A stretch of DNA of 64,000 nucleotides from Diaporthe sp. PMI_573 (GCA_021399435.1 JAJTUP010000042.1:62001-126000); one strand, 5' to 3'; positions 42,610 to 54,402 are shown, numbered from the stretch's first letter. The notes: a model not told the origin generated them from the letters alone. Numbers and translations are program-made.

Positions 42610-44019
42610 GATTCCGGTTTGCGCAAGATTTCCGATTACCTTATTTCGTACGTGAAGGGTTTTGAGAGGTCTTCTCGGCACCCGTTTCCTCCCATCTACC
42701 TGTTATATACGTACGGCCGGTCCTCAGGCCGGGTGTGGGGTGGATCGCGGACGGCGGTGGGTCTGTTCCGGCCGCGGCCGGGCAAAGGAAACACCGTGAG
42801 GGGTCAATTTCCTGTCTCCGGCATTGCATACTCCCGCCTTCCAACGCCAGACTTGCACGACAACAATTGCACATTTCGACGTGTGCGGTGCTTTTTGTAC
42901 TAAGGAGCCATGAAATCCAACCGACCGGCGTCGAAGGGAGGCAACTACATGATGTCTCCGACTTGTGTCCCGGTCCAGAGGGACAAATCGTGGGTGGTTC
43001 CATATCTTGTACCACCACGAGAGCCTCGGAACCTGGTCGTTTTTTTTTTTCTCTTCTTCTTCCTTGTCATCATAGCCTAAGAGGGCAGAAAAACTGCCGA
43101 CAGGACTCTAGCATCTCTGAACTTGTTGGAGGACCGAATATCGTCACCGGACGGGGTACTGCATAATTCAGCAAGTTCTTCCCTCTTGTGCCTGCATCTC
43201 AACAAACACCCCGCGTGCATTCACATGCAGCACCAAGCTGGCCCCCAAACCCCTCCAACTCGCCAGGCTCGGGTCGTCTTATATGCATGCATACGTGCTC
43301 GGATCTGACGGGTTTCAGCAGCAAGTCACTCCACCTGTTGGCCGCTCCAAAACCGGTCCTCACATATGACAGCCTGACCAACAATGCAGATGCGGGTCGA
43401 CCGCCGGCAACATCATTAGCCCGGCTGTCGCCATCCCACGCGCGTGCATGCTTGAACATCTATCCCACCCTGGTCCTGGCCCCTCCCTCCCCTGACCTTT
43501 GCCCTGGCGACAGGGACGACGGCTTTTCGTATCTAGCCAGTCGAGCACCATCACGCCCCTGTCACCTCCAACCCGTCAAGCTCGTACATAAATGTACTAA
43601 GCAGGCATGTGGCGTGGCCGAGAGCACCGGAGGGGGACGGGAGACAGGTTGGAGGGCAGCTACCTAATGAGAGCGCCTCGGGCGTTGAGGTGACGTCCCC
43701 GGGGGGACCATTGCCTCATCCTGGTCCAAAGCCACGAGATATGGCCATGGCGGGCCCCCGTCCCTAGCACCCACAGCGGGGTCATCCGCGGTGGAATCCT
43801 CTGCTCCGGGCGACGCCCCGACCGCCATTCGTGGCGGGTGATGGGGTCAACCGGTGGCCCTCTTTCAAATTGTACACGGTACAGTAGTCTGCATAAGTAG
43901 ACTACTCTGCCTAGTCGTGGCGTTGGGCATTTCCAACTCTGCCTAGGTTTCACTGCCGACACTGTTCGTTTCCCAGAGAGATCCTGTACTCAACGTTTTG
44001 CAGTTGCACTTCACCAACA
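42610..44019. other. intergenic between divergent genes
   Basis: Serves the dehydrogenase on one side and the methyltransferase on the other. No frame has family features. Confidence 0.45.
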
Positions 44020-45723
44020 ATGGCGAGCAGCGAGCCTCCTGGGGATGCTGCCGGTGCAACCCCTCCAGCCCCTCCAGCCCCTCCCGCCAACGAGCCGTTG
44101 CCTACTTCCTCTCCGCCCGCGCAACCCCCCGCGGGCGGACAATCCCCCGCGGCAGCGGGCGGGTCAGCGGGCGAGGCAGGTGAGGCAGCGGGCGAGGCAG
44201 CGGGCGAGACAGCGGGCGAGACGGGCGAGGAAACGGGCTTACTGCCTCCCACCCATTGGACGGAGCTGGCGGGACAGGTGGGTGTGATCAGCTCAGCCGC
44301 GAGCCACACTGGGCGGGCAGAGGGGATGTGGCGCTGAGATCAGTCACAGCAAGATCTGGACGACGACAACGATTCCGCATTCGGCGACACGGCCAGCTCG
44401 ACAGACTCCATCACCTCGAGCATCCTCGAGTACAGAACCATCCACGGCCGAACATACCACAGCGACAATGTGGGCCTCAGCGCGCAGTACTGGTGCGACA
44501 CCCCTCCTCTCCTCCAACCCAGGGCAGACTCCGGAAAACCCACCCACAGTCCTTGCCAACTGACCGCTAATCGACCCCAGGGGCTCCAACGATGAGATGC
44601 AAAATGAAGCCATGGACATCATGTGAGCGCTTTGGTCAATAATCCAGGGAGCACCCCTTGGCTGATCATCACTCCAAATAGCCACCATTTTCTTAGCCTT
44701 TGCTCCGACAACAAGCTCTACTTTGCCCCACTCGGAGACAATGTCCAGGTACGGCCCGGGCCTGCGGCACAGCACGACGCATGTCACGCTGACTCTCGAT
44801 TAGAAAGTCCTCGACGTCGGCACGGGAACAGGACTGTGGGCAATGTACGTACTGGGCCCCCCCCCCCACATCCGCACGTCTGGTTCATGGCTTACAGCTC
44901 AACAGAGACTTCGCCGACGACCACCCTGAAGCAACCGTCATCGGCACCGATATCTCCCCAATCCAGCCCAAATGGGTGCCTCCTAACCTGAAGTTGTGAG
45001 TCCCCCTGGCGGCCACTCATGATTGGCTGCGAATATGCGCCCTGACCAAGACCCCTGCAGCGAGATCGAGGATTGCACCTCAGAATGGACCTTCCACGCC
45101 AACGAGTTCGACTACATCCACTTGCGCTACCTCGTCGGCAGCATCGTCGACTGGTCTGCGCTGTTCAAGGAGGCATACAACGCCACGAAACCCGGCGGCT
45201 GGGTCGAGAGCTTCGAAGCCTCGCCCCACATGATCAGCGACGACGGCTCGGTCCCGGACAAGTCAGCCATCTCGCAGTGGGGCAAGTTCTTCGAGGAAGG
45301 CGGCAAGACCCTGGGACGGACGTTCTTGGTCATCGAACAAGGGATCCAGAGGAAGGCCATGGAAGAGGCTGGCTTCGTCGACATTCAGGAGTGGCAATTC
45401 AAGGTGAGCACGTCGTCTTTATCAAGGAGGAAAACATCATGTTGATCCGCCGGTTGGTACTGGACAAGAACTAACGAACAACATCTCAGGCTCCTGTTGG
45501 CGGCTGGCCTCGCGACAAGAAGCTGAAGGAGATAGGACACTGGGCGCAGACCGCTCTCGAATCCGACATCGAGGGCTACGTTCTCTTCATCGCCAACGTC
45601 ATTGTCGGCTGGAGCAGGGAGGAGGTCCTGGTGTACATCGCTCAGCTGAGAAGGGAGATCCGCTCGAGCAAGCACCATTCTTATTTCAAGGTGAAGGCGG
45701 TCTGGGGCCGCAAGCCAGTATAA
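44020..45723 (+). CDS. LaeA-like SAM-dependent methyltransferase, eight exons
   Basis: Exons 44020-44277, 44350-44492, 44581-44622, 44682-44748, 44804-44844, 44906-44995, 45061-45403 and 45490-45723 join in frame to 405 residues. All introns are GT..AG. The first 85 residues are a Pro/Ala/Gly-rich tail with GEAxGE repeats. [20 protein letters not shown] is the lead-in typical of this family. Motif I is [12 protein letters not shown] (172-183), then [34 protein letters not shown] and [10 protein letters not shown]. The end is [16 protein letters not shown]. LaeA-like proteins are nuclear or cytosolic methyltransferases; LaeA itself controls secondary metabolism and development through the velvet complex, and most paralogues have unknown substrates. 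It looks intact and is not next to a biosynthetic cluster. Confidence 0.88.
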
Positions 45724-46408
45724 TCGCAGTCCTTTTTCAGTACATAGCTTTGGGTGACATTTCCTACTTGCACTATCGTATACCCGAGGTAACTCTGAGA
45801 AAAAGCAAGCGCAGGGGGTGAGTTAAAAACACACGAGATGAGATCATGACCATGAGATATCAAAAAACGCGAAGCTTAATTATTTACCACGCAATTTATC
45901 TGCACAGGTGCCTTTATTGTACCCAAAGTCTTGTTGCCTCTCTGAACAAGGCTCACAATGTCTCGCTCCATATGTACTTGTAAGCCTCCTTTAAAGCTAA
46001 ATGTCACGATATAAGGGCTACGCTAGAATGGTTATTAGGGCTCATGTATTTTATACTTCAATCGGTGTCTATAAAGTCTAGCCTCATGTCTAGAATCATT
46101 ATGTACCTATATTCCCTCAGTAGTCACTTAGCACTAGATTATCAGATCGCACCTAAGAGAAGGACGGGGTCATTCTCACGATCGCCACCGCGAGCATTAC
46201 TATAGGGCGAGTCATGTGATCATGCGTCGGGATCGTGCATCTATAACCAAGCCAACCCCCTTAAATTGCACGGAAGAGTTTTTCTTTCTTTCGCCCACTC
46301 GTCTTTCCTTTTGTATCTCTATTTTCCCTTTCGCAATTTTCCACGATTACACTTTTCTTATGCCCTTGGGATCATTCCAATGCTGCGTAACTTTTGATTA
46401 GCCTCGGA
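45724..46408. other. no gene; pyrimidine-rich before the next ORF
   Basis: 46270-46350 is CT-rich, as fungal promoters often are, ahead of the ATG at 46409. Confidence 0.4.
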
Positions 46409-46771
46409 ATGGCTACACATCGATTGGCGACGTATCGTGGCATGGAGCCCAAGCGTTCATTTCCTAGTGACGACCAAGACTCTGCTCGTACTAGTCTTGT
46501 CACAATTAGAGACAGGCTTCGGAGCCACAGCGATTCCCTTGATTCAGGCATTGACATGGAGGAAGTTCCATATCCGGCCCAATCGACATACCTAGTGCCT
46601 GACCAGGAAACAGACTTCAGCGAAAACTATGTGCTTGCATTGTTTTACTGGAATCTTATTCCGCAGTTCTCACAGCCAAGTCGCATCTACTTTCTCAGCA
46701 CGCTATCATGTACTGGGTGCTTCCCATTTTCTTGTCCCTTTGGCCCACTTGAACAAAATGCGAAAAGATAA
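46409..46771 (+). CDS. small unrecognised ORF, 120 residues
   Basis: The ATG at 46409 follows a CT-rich stretch. The first 85 residues are hydrophilic and acidic (SLDSGIDMEEVPYPAQSTYL), followed by a hydrophobic stretch (NYVLALFYWNLIPQ, RIYFLSTLSC). There is no known domain. The end may be an unspliced intron read-through. It could be real, because a promoter-like CT tract and a coding-like N-terminus are present, but no comparison supports it. Confidence 0.35.
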   Translation: MATHRLATYRGMEPKRSFPSDDQDSARTSLVTIRDRLRSHSDSLDSGIDMEEVPYPAQSTYLVPDQETDFSENYVLALFYWNLIPQFSQPSRIYFLSTLSCTGCFPFSCPFGPLEQNAKR

Positions 46772-47140
46772 TGTCGAGTTCTTTGCAAAAAAATAGTGCT
46801 GACGAGATCTTCAATGCTGAATCTTATTCTACTTTACTAAAGCGATGTTGCTGAGAATGCGACTGGTTGACAGGTTTGATTTTCAGAATATAAATACTTA
46901 AGGACGTGACACAGTTACCAATTTAAAAGTCTCACAATCAGGCTTTCCAGCCCTTCTGATTTTGCCTTTTTCACTAGCTGCTGGGATTACTGTACTTATG
47001 CTATACCAATGATTCTTCTATTGTGAGCGTTGCAATACCTTCCTTGTCTTCCTGTCCATTATTTCCTTCCTTTGAGCGTCGCGAAAAATATAGCAGCTTA
47101 TCTTACATAAACCTTTCAATACAAGCGCCAATTTTCAGGC
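46772..47140. other. no supported gene
   Basis: AT-moderate; no frame of note. Confidence 0.4.
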
Positions 47141-47565
47141 CTAGACAAGTTCTGAAATCGTGTCTTCCATTTTATCCGCGGTCCACTTATAGAACGGACG
47201 TAGGAGCTCGGCGAGGGATTTTGTAAAGGCACTCATTCCCCATTTCAGAGACTCCAAAACCTCTTCCACTTTGCTAAATTCACCTGTCAGGTCATCTACC
47301 TTGCTACATGCCTGCTTTATACAAGTCTCTATGTTCTGAAGTGACTGTTCGAATTGGTCAAGCCGCGACTTTATGAGTCTTTGGACCATTTGTCAATACT
47401 CCACGACATTACTGGATGTTCATGCTTTACGTACTGGATATCGTCAGCAGGTAGCTGTTGGTTAAGGAGATACGAGAAGTCTTGCTCGTAATTACTCTTC
47501 CACAATTCGTCATCGACCAAGCTTGGTAATGCCGGCCACTCATCAGGTTTGTCGAAAGCGTCCAT
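47141..47565 (-). pseudogene. coiled-coil protein split by a frameshift
   Basis: Two overlapping minus frames, 47565-47371 (MDAFDKPDEWPALPSLVDDE, NYEQDFSYLLNQQLPADDIQ) and 47389-47141 (RLIKSRLDQFEQSLQNIETC, KVDDLTGEFSKVEEVLESLK, ending LRPFYKWTADKMEDTI), fit one small protein of about 135 residues: an acidic start and a C-terminal coiled coil. The shift lies near 47375-47410. A 34-bp GTAATG..CAAAG intron would be too short. No family recognised. Confidence 0.45.
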
Positions 47566-49736
47566 GGTCAGCGGTTACGATATCTTGAAGTTGAGCTTTA
47601 CTGTATTACGTTTGGGATGAGGCTTCGGATACTGTATTTTCAGACCCTCCTGGTTTATATAGACATTTGTTTAGATTCAAGGAGGGGTAAATTAAGTATT
47701 CTACAAGATTCCTAAAATTGATTGTTATTTTTAGGTTTCTGATGTCGAACCAACCTTTAAAACGTGGAGAGAACTGTAAAAAGAACCATATTTTACACGA
47801 AGTCTACCGTACTTTACCACCCTTCTTATTGCACTGTGCGGCAGATACACTACGAGATAAAGTACCTGGAAGGCTCGCTTGCTATGACTAGGCATAAGAT
47901 GTTAGCATAAATACACTACTATATTACTACTGCTTGCGTACTTTATTCGAAAAGTGAATAATGTGCTGCCATTATGTACATCTAAAACTAAGCATTCATA
48001 TGCAACAAAGTTATTAGCGTGCTTACACAATGGGCACGCCGTCTCAATCGAGCAATCAGTTGGAGCCACATACATAGTTTGAGTACTTTTACGAAATAAC
48101 GCTGAAAATGAAGTCCTTTTGTTTTATGGAGACTGACTCGTACGCAAAGATACACGCTGATACTAGCACCCTGCCTCACTGTGGGTTTGAGGGCAATCCA
48201 AGGGGCCACATGCCCGGCCCGGCTGTGGCCAATCAGAAGGGCCGGTCTGGCGTAGTCAGCAGAGGGCTGGCTACTACACCAAGCGCTTTTACGCTCACGG
48301 TGGCGATAGCTTCCCTTCTTCCTTCCGTAGCAAGAATCGAGCCAAGGATGTCGCAATGGTTGGAGCAAGTGCTGAAACTACTCTGAGCAGCAGGGGCATC
48401 TTTTGCCGTAAAGCAAGGCCGCAAGTAATGGCCATAGGTTGGGATGCTCATGCGGTTCCCCGTGTCCAATCCTCAAGCCAAAAGGAGTCTCCAGACTTCT
48501 ATAAGACTCTCCTACACTATTAGACTCATTTGGGTTGTGATCAAGTCCTCGAAAATGCTCACGGGGCCGAGACCGGACGCCTTTCGTGGAATCAGATCTG
48601 TAAGGCTCAGATCTTCATTATTAATTTTGCCCGTGCCTTCTTTTACTCAGTACTCATCACGCCTTCAGTAATGGATCCTGTACTATATCTGGCGCACTGA
48701 TCTCCTGTTCATTATTTCCCCTATCAATTCTTTCCAATGTTATATTAAGGATTCGCGCCTTATATAGGTTTCAGCCGGTCTTGGTGGTTTTGAGCGCTGT
48801 GCGATTGATCAAGCATAGCCAGAATGAATGGCGCATTCTCAAACTTCTCTGTCTGTAACAGGCCAACAAAGTCATCGTATCTGTTGAATTATAACCCCAT
48901 CAGCAACTCTGGTAAGTTATGTATGTGTCTCCATCTGGCTAGTGAGATATGATGACCAAGCCCAACGCACCGTTGTCGGTCAGCGCTGGTTTGAGGAAAT
49001 ACATTTGAACAATATCGCACCTTGAGCTGACTTGATCTCAACAAGTAGAAATGCAATTACGCCTTGCGGAGTTCTTGTGACCAGCCTTCCGGCACGCCTT
49101 CTCCCTCTGTCGTGCCTTTCGTTGTGTTTGGAGACCTTGGCTGCTTCCATCTCCTTGGCTTCAGCTTGTCGACATTGATCCGCGTCGCATATCTGCCAGG
49201 GATTGAACTTGCTATACCGAATGAATATTGACTAGGATGCTTCTTGCAAGTTAAAAGATGGCTACCGAATTAGGAAGCCATAGGCGACCGTCGAGAAACG
49301 GGATGGTGTAATATCAGAGGCTCACAAGTGTGGCTGCGGTGGTTGGAAACGACCAGATGCAAATTCAATGATTGTTGTGGCTTCTTCATGTATCTAGTCA
49401 GTACTAGACGAAGCCAACCCACCCATTTGATCAGCTCATCAGCCCCTTCGGCATCGCTGGCAGACGTGATTGACTTTCGCAACATTTATCCAGACTCCAA
49501 GATACGTAGTATTGGGTTGATATCTACCAGCCGTGCAATAATCGACTCAGCACTCTCGTGGATATTGAATCATATAGTGCTTCCGCTGTATCCTAAAGAT
49601 TTCGTGTGATGTCTTCCATCTCACCCACGACCTACGCTTCGTAGGACCCACCTCCTGCTCCTGGGCCTGATAAGCCACGACAGTAGTAAAGCCAGTGAAT
49701 GCTCGTCAACAGCAACTGGTCATAGGCATCCTCGAG
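47566..49736. other. long gene-free stretch
   Basis: 47580-48000 is AT-rich. 48100-48400 and 49300-49610 carry frames of up to about 127 codons on both strands without family features. I found nothing firm. Confidence 0.4.
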
Positions 49737-49744
49737 TATAAAAG
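49737..49744 (+). promoter_or_regulatory. TATA box of the small secreted protein gene
   Basis: TATAAAAG lies 127 bp before the ATG at 49871, followed by CA-rich leader sequence, a normal fungal core-promoter layout. Confidence 0.6.
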
Positions 49745-49870
49745 GACGGCCGATTCCTGGCTCATTTATCGTCCGGCTCATCCATATCGCATCCCGCAAA
49801 CACCACAATAACACTCGCTTCTCACCAGACCAGCCCAGTCCTCACCAAAGCCACACCACCAATCTTCAAG

Positions 49871-50170
49871 ATGCAGTTCTCATTCGCTGTCCTCGTCACG
49901 GCCCTTGCTGCCGCCGTGAGCGCCGCCGCCGCCGCCGCCGTCAGTGACAACACCAACCGTGAGTTTACGGCCTCCCTTTCCCCGGCTGTCCCCATCTACC
50001 GCTAGGCCTGTGTCGCAAGGGATAACTGACAAGACTTTTCCTCAGCTCTTGAGGCCCGCGAGTGCCTTCCCAATGGCGCAGTCTGCTCGAACAAGGTTGA
50101 CTGCTGCTCCGGCGGGTGCTTCTGGGGCGACTACCCCCCCTCCGCAGAGCACCCTGCCCACTGCGGCTAA
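49871..50170 (+). CDS. small secreted cysteine-rich protein, knottin-like
   Basis: Exons 49871-49958 and 50046-50170 are joined through an 87-bp intron (GTGAGT, AACTGAC branch, CTCAG) and give 70 residues. Residues 1-18 (MQFSFAVLVTALAAAVSA) are a textbook signal peptide, then an Ala run and a short spacer. The mature part has six cysteines spaced C-x6-C-x5-CC-x3-C-x14-C, with CLPNGAVC and DCCSGGC. This is the spacing of an inhibitor cystine knot. Secretion to the outside is predicted. Small cysteine-rich secreted proteins of plant-associated fungi are often effectors, but no function is shown here. It has its own TATA box, and mobile DNA begins 456 bp downstream. Confidence 0.8.
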
Positions 50171-50626
50171 GACAGCCACGCGACGGACACACGACCTGGC
50201 GTGATGCCATGTTGGCTAGCAAAGTGGATGATGGAATTGACATGGTGGATTCAGTGGCATGCGGTTCTAGGGGGTATATGGCTCGCACGCGCGCATTGCC
50301 CTTCAGGCCACGGGACCAGACCCATGACGAATATCATCAGCACCAAATACAATCTGCCAATGATGCCAGTATTCTTGCTCACTGTAACATCCTCCTTCGT
50401 GCTATGTGGAGACCCCGACCCGAGATTTTAAGACAAGTGGTATTTACATAGAGAGTAGAAATTATCCGGTGTCGGACCGTATTTCTCCAACCGAACAAAA
50501 ACAAAAAGCTCCTCGCCATGTCATCCCACATAAGCTGTAAGGGCGATTTATTAGGTGGGGAGGGGGGTATCTAGACAGAGGTTGGCTAATTAAATTAGGT
50601 ATTAATTTAATGATAATTGATTACTA
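50171..50626. other. 3' flank of the secreted protein gene
   Basis: No gene. Likely 3' UTR and spacer. Confidence 0.4.
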
Positions 50627-51071
50627 ACGTGGTTTATCATCGCGCGGTCCATATCATCGCGCGGTCCATATCATCGCGCGGTCCACTTTCCACCACCCCA
50701 AGACCTCCAAACTCATTTACACAACTACGAAATTAGGAAAATTAATTACACTCAATACAACTTTCTTCTCCAGACATTTCTTCATCCTTCTGACAAGTTC
50801 GTATGTTATGACCAGTCTTTCCGCACCTTCTACAACGCTGTAAATGCGATGATCCTTCCTCCGCTAGACCCCCTCTCTCCGACTTCTTACCCGATTGTCG
50901 CCCAACAACCTCTTTCTGGGCAATCAACTCTTGTGCATCTTGTACACTAAGTGCGCCTCCTGCTTGGATACGTGTTTTTTTGGCCCGTCGTCGCTTAGCA
51001 AGTGCCTCATTGGCCTGTCGAAGCGTTCGGAGGGCATTCTTGTCGTGTGCACCGCATGACAAGTGGGACAA
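50627..51071 (-). mobile_element. 3' end of a pogo-like transposon
   Basis: TA followed by ACGTGGTTTATC at 50627 is the end of the element, the same ACGTGG terminus seen at 11264 and 12336. Near the end, 50634-50686 holds a 17-bp unit TATCATCGCGCGGTCCA repeated three times. The minus frame 51071-50742 carries the C-terminal tail of a Fot/pogo transposase: ANEALAKRRRAKKTRIQAGG, LSVQDAQELIAQKEV and the CCHC knuckle CRRCGKTGHNIRTC. The catalytic domain is missing beyond 51071. Confidence 0.75.
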
Positions 51072-51310
51072 ACGCCTGGAAGCTGTGGAATCACTGCACT
51101 CTGCCGGTTACGTAGCTATATCTCCGCCGCCACCTTCGGATCCTTTCGGGCTTCGCCAATAATCTCCCTCATTCGAGTATACAATCCTTCGTCCTCTCTT
51201 TCCCACCTCCCACCATTCGGAAATGGGATTGATTCCAGGGCTGATCAGGGACACGTGGATAACGAGCATATATTATTTCGAAATGTTGCGCCCGCTGGTG
51301 ACGACGCAGC
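51072..51310. other. spacer
   Basis: No gene between the pogo end and the MITE. Confidence 0.4.
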
Positions 51311-51523
51311 TGTAACGGTTGTCACCACTAAACGCGCTGACACCGCCACAAGGTGCTGGCAGGGGCTGGTCCCTGCCACAGACACGGATCACGGTTATTA
51401 AAACTTCTCCAACGCGTCGCACATCGCGAGTTTATTTTCTTTCTTCTTCTCTCCTTAAGCTTAGAATCTCCGTACATAGTGCCAATACAACAGCTTCCAT
51501 GCTGGACATTGCTGACCGTTACA
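51311..51523 (+). mobile_element. diverged relative of the 201-bp terminal-repeat family, copy D
   Basis: TGTAACGGTTG..TGACCGTTACA, 213 bp, with 9-bp inverted ends. It shares AGCTTAGAATNTYCGT, ATAGYGCCAATA and AGCTYCCATGCTG with the 201-bp copies. Confidence 0.75.
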
Positions 51524-51595
51524 GCTGCCTCCCAGTCTGGCCTCGACTCCTGGCTGGGTGCTTAGTCCCGAGCTCATTCTTTCGATCTCGCTGGC

Positions 51596-52117
51596 TCAAG
51601 GGTCTTCGGCCCATTCGTTCTCCTGCCGAATCTGGTCCTCCTCTTCAGGCGTAAAGTCGTTGGTGATATTGAATGTCCTACGGATCTCCTCTGGGGTTTT
51701 GCCTTTGATCATATTCGCAACTGTCTTGCACCCAAGGTCGAGGAGTGCCTTGATGTCCAAATAATTGGCAGCGAGAAGAATCTCAAAGAGCATCTCCTGG
51801 TCTACCTCCATATACTTCTGATCCCACTCGTCGATTGCAGCATTCTCAACACAGGACTCGCTTTTGAGATCTTGGGTGGGGAGAGGATCGTCACGGTGAT
51901 GTTCGCAGCACATGATAATCTTCTCGAGAACGGGCTGAGTTACGTTTGGGAGAGGCACAGGCTGGGCGGTGGCTGCTTCGACACCCAAATCGCCAATTAG
52001 ATTCTTTAGAAGGATGGAGCGCTCAGCAATTGGCAGGTCAACAAGCACGATGCCGCCGTCGTTGCATTTGAGCTCAAGCTGACTCTTCTCGCGCGCGGCA
52101 TCTTGGTGTTGAGGCAT
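51596..52117 (-). CDS. SKP1 paralogue, intronless
   Basis: 173 residues in one exon, complete from [13 protein letters not shown] to the C-terminal NEWAEDP. SKP1 bridges cullin-1 and F-box proteins in SCF ubiquitin ligases. Here the BTB/POZ-like N-terminus ([20 protein letters not shown]) is diverged and carries an acidic insert, while the F-box-binding C-terminus is well kept: [60 protein letters not shown]. Canonical ascomycete SKP1 genes, as I recall, have introns and an N-terminus close to LQSNDG. The lack of introns and the divergence suggest a retroposed or specialised copy. A conserved cullin contact face cannot be judged by eye. Confidence 0.92.
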   Translation of the reverse strand: MPQHQDAAREKSQLELKCNDGGIVLVDLPIAERSILLKNLIGDLGVEAATAQPVPLPNVTQPVLEKIIMCCEHHRDDPLPTQDLKSESCVENAAIDEWDQKYMEVDQEMLFEILLAANYLDIKALLDLGCKTVANMIKGKTPEEIRRTFNITNDFTPEEEDQIRQENEWAEDP

Positions 52118-52507
52118 CTTGATAGTTCACCGTTGGCAAAATTTGGAAGTAGATATGCTTACTTTTTGGGTGACTGACACTCTGTTCTCGAGCCAAAATT
52201 GCAGAGTAGAAATTGAACGGGATATATAAATCCTTGGTGAGAGCTGGTGCATTGTACTTTACTATGAAGTAGAACGACCTTTTGAAATAGGCGCAATCCT
52301 ATGTATAACGGCGAAGGAAAGCAACTTAGGCATTTAATTCCATATGTACATATAAATGCATAACCCCTAGTTCTAGAAGGAAGTTAAAATAAAGTACGCA
52401 AATAAGTACAAGAAAGTACGCCCAACTACTTTTATACAGACGGTTTAGGAACTTAGTACAATGCCGAATATATAATACACAAAGCCCACAACTTCCCTGC
52501 ATATATT
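52118..52507. other. promoter region of the SKP1 paralogue, AT-rich
   Basis: AAGTACGCAAATAAGTAC-type repeats near 52395. No gene. Confidence 0.45.
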
Positions 52508-52830
52508 CAAGACGGGATATTGTTGTCGCACGTCTTTCAAGGTTCCACTGATCATGTCATATTCGAGGACTCTATCCGGCAGCTACTTCGTCCTTGTGGG
52601 AAGTTTCCGGGACCCAACTCCGTCCTGGTGATGGACAATGCAAGCTTTCACAGAGAATAGAAAATAAGGGAATTGTGCTCTGCTGCGGGCGCCGAGGTCC
52701 TCTTTCTTCCGCCGTATTCACCAGGTCTGAATCCAACAGAAGAGCATTTCGGGGAAGTAAAGGAGTTCGTGAGAAAAGAGTGGACTACTCAAAACTGCAT
52801 AGGGATGCTAATTATAATGCTTTGGTCTTC
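52508..52830 (+). pseudogene. Tc1/mariner-type transposase fragment (DDE_3)
   Basis: The plus frame reads VLVMDNASFHRE, a TAG, then KIRELCSAAGAEVLFLPPYS, PGLNPTEEHFGEVKEFVR. These are the second Asp (MDNASFH) and the last acidic block (PPYSPGLNPTEE) of the DDE_3 superfamily. The stop at the end of FHRE and the absence of the N-terminal half show that it is dead. Confidence 0.85.
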
Positions 52831-53459
52831 GTTGTCAGATTCCGTAAAGTTGCTGGTCCATGCTGCTTACGCCGTTTCATCTCACGTGTTGTCGCGGTAG
52901 AGTATATCTTCACGCGCGAGGTCCGGGTAGGGAAAGCCGCGAGGGTGGTTGCATGCCATCGGCTAACCAGCTCCAGCACAAAATGTGCCACCCATATGTC
53001 GTCCTCCGCGTCCCCTTTCTTATCCCCTTTCTTGTCGTGGTGATAGGTGCGCGACGCCGACCGCAAGCCGGCACCTCTGCCCGTGGCCGCCGCCCGCGCG
53101 CGCAAGTAAGGCTCCAGCGGCTCGCAGTACGCGCCAAGAGCGCGGAACAGTTCGTTCGCGTTGAGCCGGTCGGTTAGTATGGCACTGACGGCCTGCTCGA
53201 GCCGGGCCTCGAACGAGCCGGGGTTGCGCACGGTGAGCACGCCGCCGCCGCCGCCGTCGGGGCTGGACATCCAGTCGAAGCGGAGCCAAGTTAACGAGAA
53301 CTGCAGCCACCACGACTTCGCCGCGTCGTAGACGAGGCCGTGGTATTCTTTGGCCGTGAGCTCGACCGACTGCCATGCGTCTTTGCCCAGCAGCTCCAGA
53401 ACGGGCCCCTTCACACACGAGGCCCTCCTAAAAACATTTTCATCTATAGCGACAGCCAA
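52831..53459 (-). pseudogene. unrecognised GC-rich ORF, truncated
   Basis: The minus frame from ATG 53459 reads MAVAIDENVFRRASCVKGPV, KSWWLQFSLTWLRFDWMSSP, a Gly run, then ARLEQAVSAILTDRLNANEL and DDIWVAHFVLELVSRWHATT. The composition is very GC-rich, unlike its neighbours. After about 53000 the frame enters the mariner sequence on the opposite strand, so the real C-terminus is lost. No family recognised. Confidence 0.4.
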
Positions 53460-54402
53460 CCTTAGAAGTCGACTTCTCGAGCGACGGGCAAGTTGACTGA
53501 CTAGCCGATCGACTTAGCTATCGACTTAGTACCCCATGCCCACTAGTGATAGGTAGTTAAGGTGTATAGCACCAATTGGCCGCGTTTGCTCATGCGCTCT
53601 TTTATTCCCTTTATTGTCATTTTCCTTCTCTCTTGCGAGGTCTTGTGTCTTCCGAATGTCTCACACATGTTTGGAACGGATGCTTGCCGAATTCTATCCT
53701 TTTCTTGGTGGAAGACGTATACCGGTATGTACTCTAATAATGCGATCGGGGCCTTTTTTTTGCTTGATGGCGGCTGGAATTCGTCACCCACAGTCGCTCT
53801 CTCCGTAGCCCTCTCCTTACCGAAGCAAAATTGAGTTTCATCAAACAACAAATCCGGCAAGCCGGACTCTCATCTGCACTTTTTTTTAAGCTCGATTTAA
53901 AGACTTCAAAGCAATGCTAGAGCCGGCACTTGCAATGCAGCCATCTCTTTCTCAACATCTAGAATCCTACGAAAGGGAGCCGAAATAAAGCCTTGGCGGA
54001 CCCGCCACGGACTTGTTGGGGAAAAGGAATAACGTTCAATAGTAAAGTCATCATAGCGCAGGCTCCAGTGGAGTCTGCAGAAGCCCTTGCCGCCACGGAG
54101 ATGCCCGGAGTACCACAGGAGATGCGCAACCAAATAATCGATTTCTGAATCCCTTTTGATACTTTGTCCGTGTGATGGACAAAGAAGAGCTTGGCCTGGG
54201 AAGGAAGGTGAGCTTGAGGCAGTCCGAGGACTGTCTGATCGAGAATTTACGCATCTGGATGAGATGGACGGGCTCAGCGATCCGTAAGTGGCCCTGAGAC
54301 CCCGAAATGCGCAGAGCCTGAACGGGCGAACCGCCGACTAGGAGTATAATAAGGCAACCAAAAGGTAGATATACAAAGTCACAATATACTTTCTTATGAG
54401 GT
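53460..54402. other. no supported gene
   Basis: Frames of 60-105 codons on both strands at 53540-53860 and 53900-54250 lack family features. Confidence 0.35.

Noticed and set aside
47988..48386. Opposed 92-127 codon ORFs
   Set aside because: Both strands are open in the same place with neither showing a family motif. Probably chance in balanced composition.
53543..53860. 105-codon minus ORF and 90-codon plus ORF
   Set aside because: No recognisable domain on either strand and no splice support.
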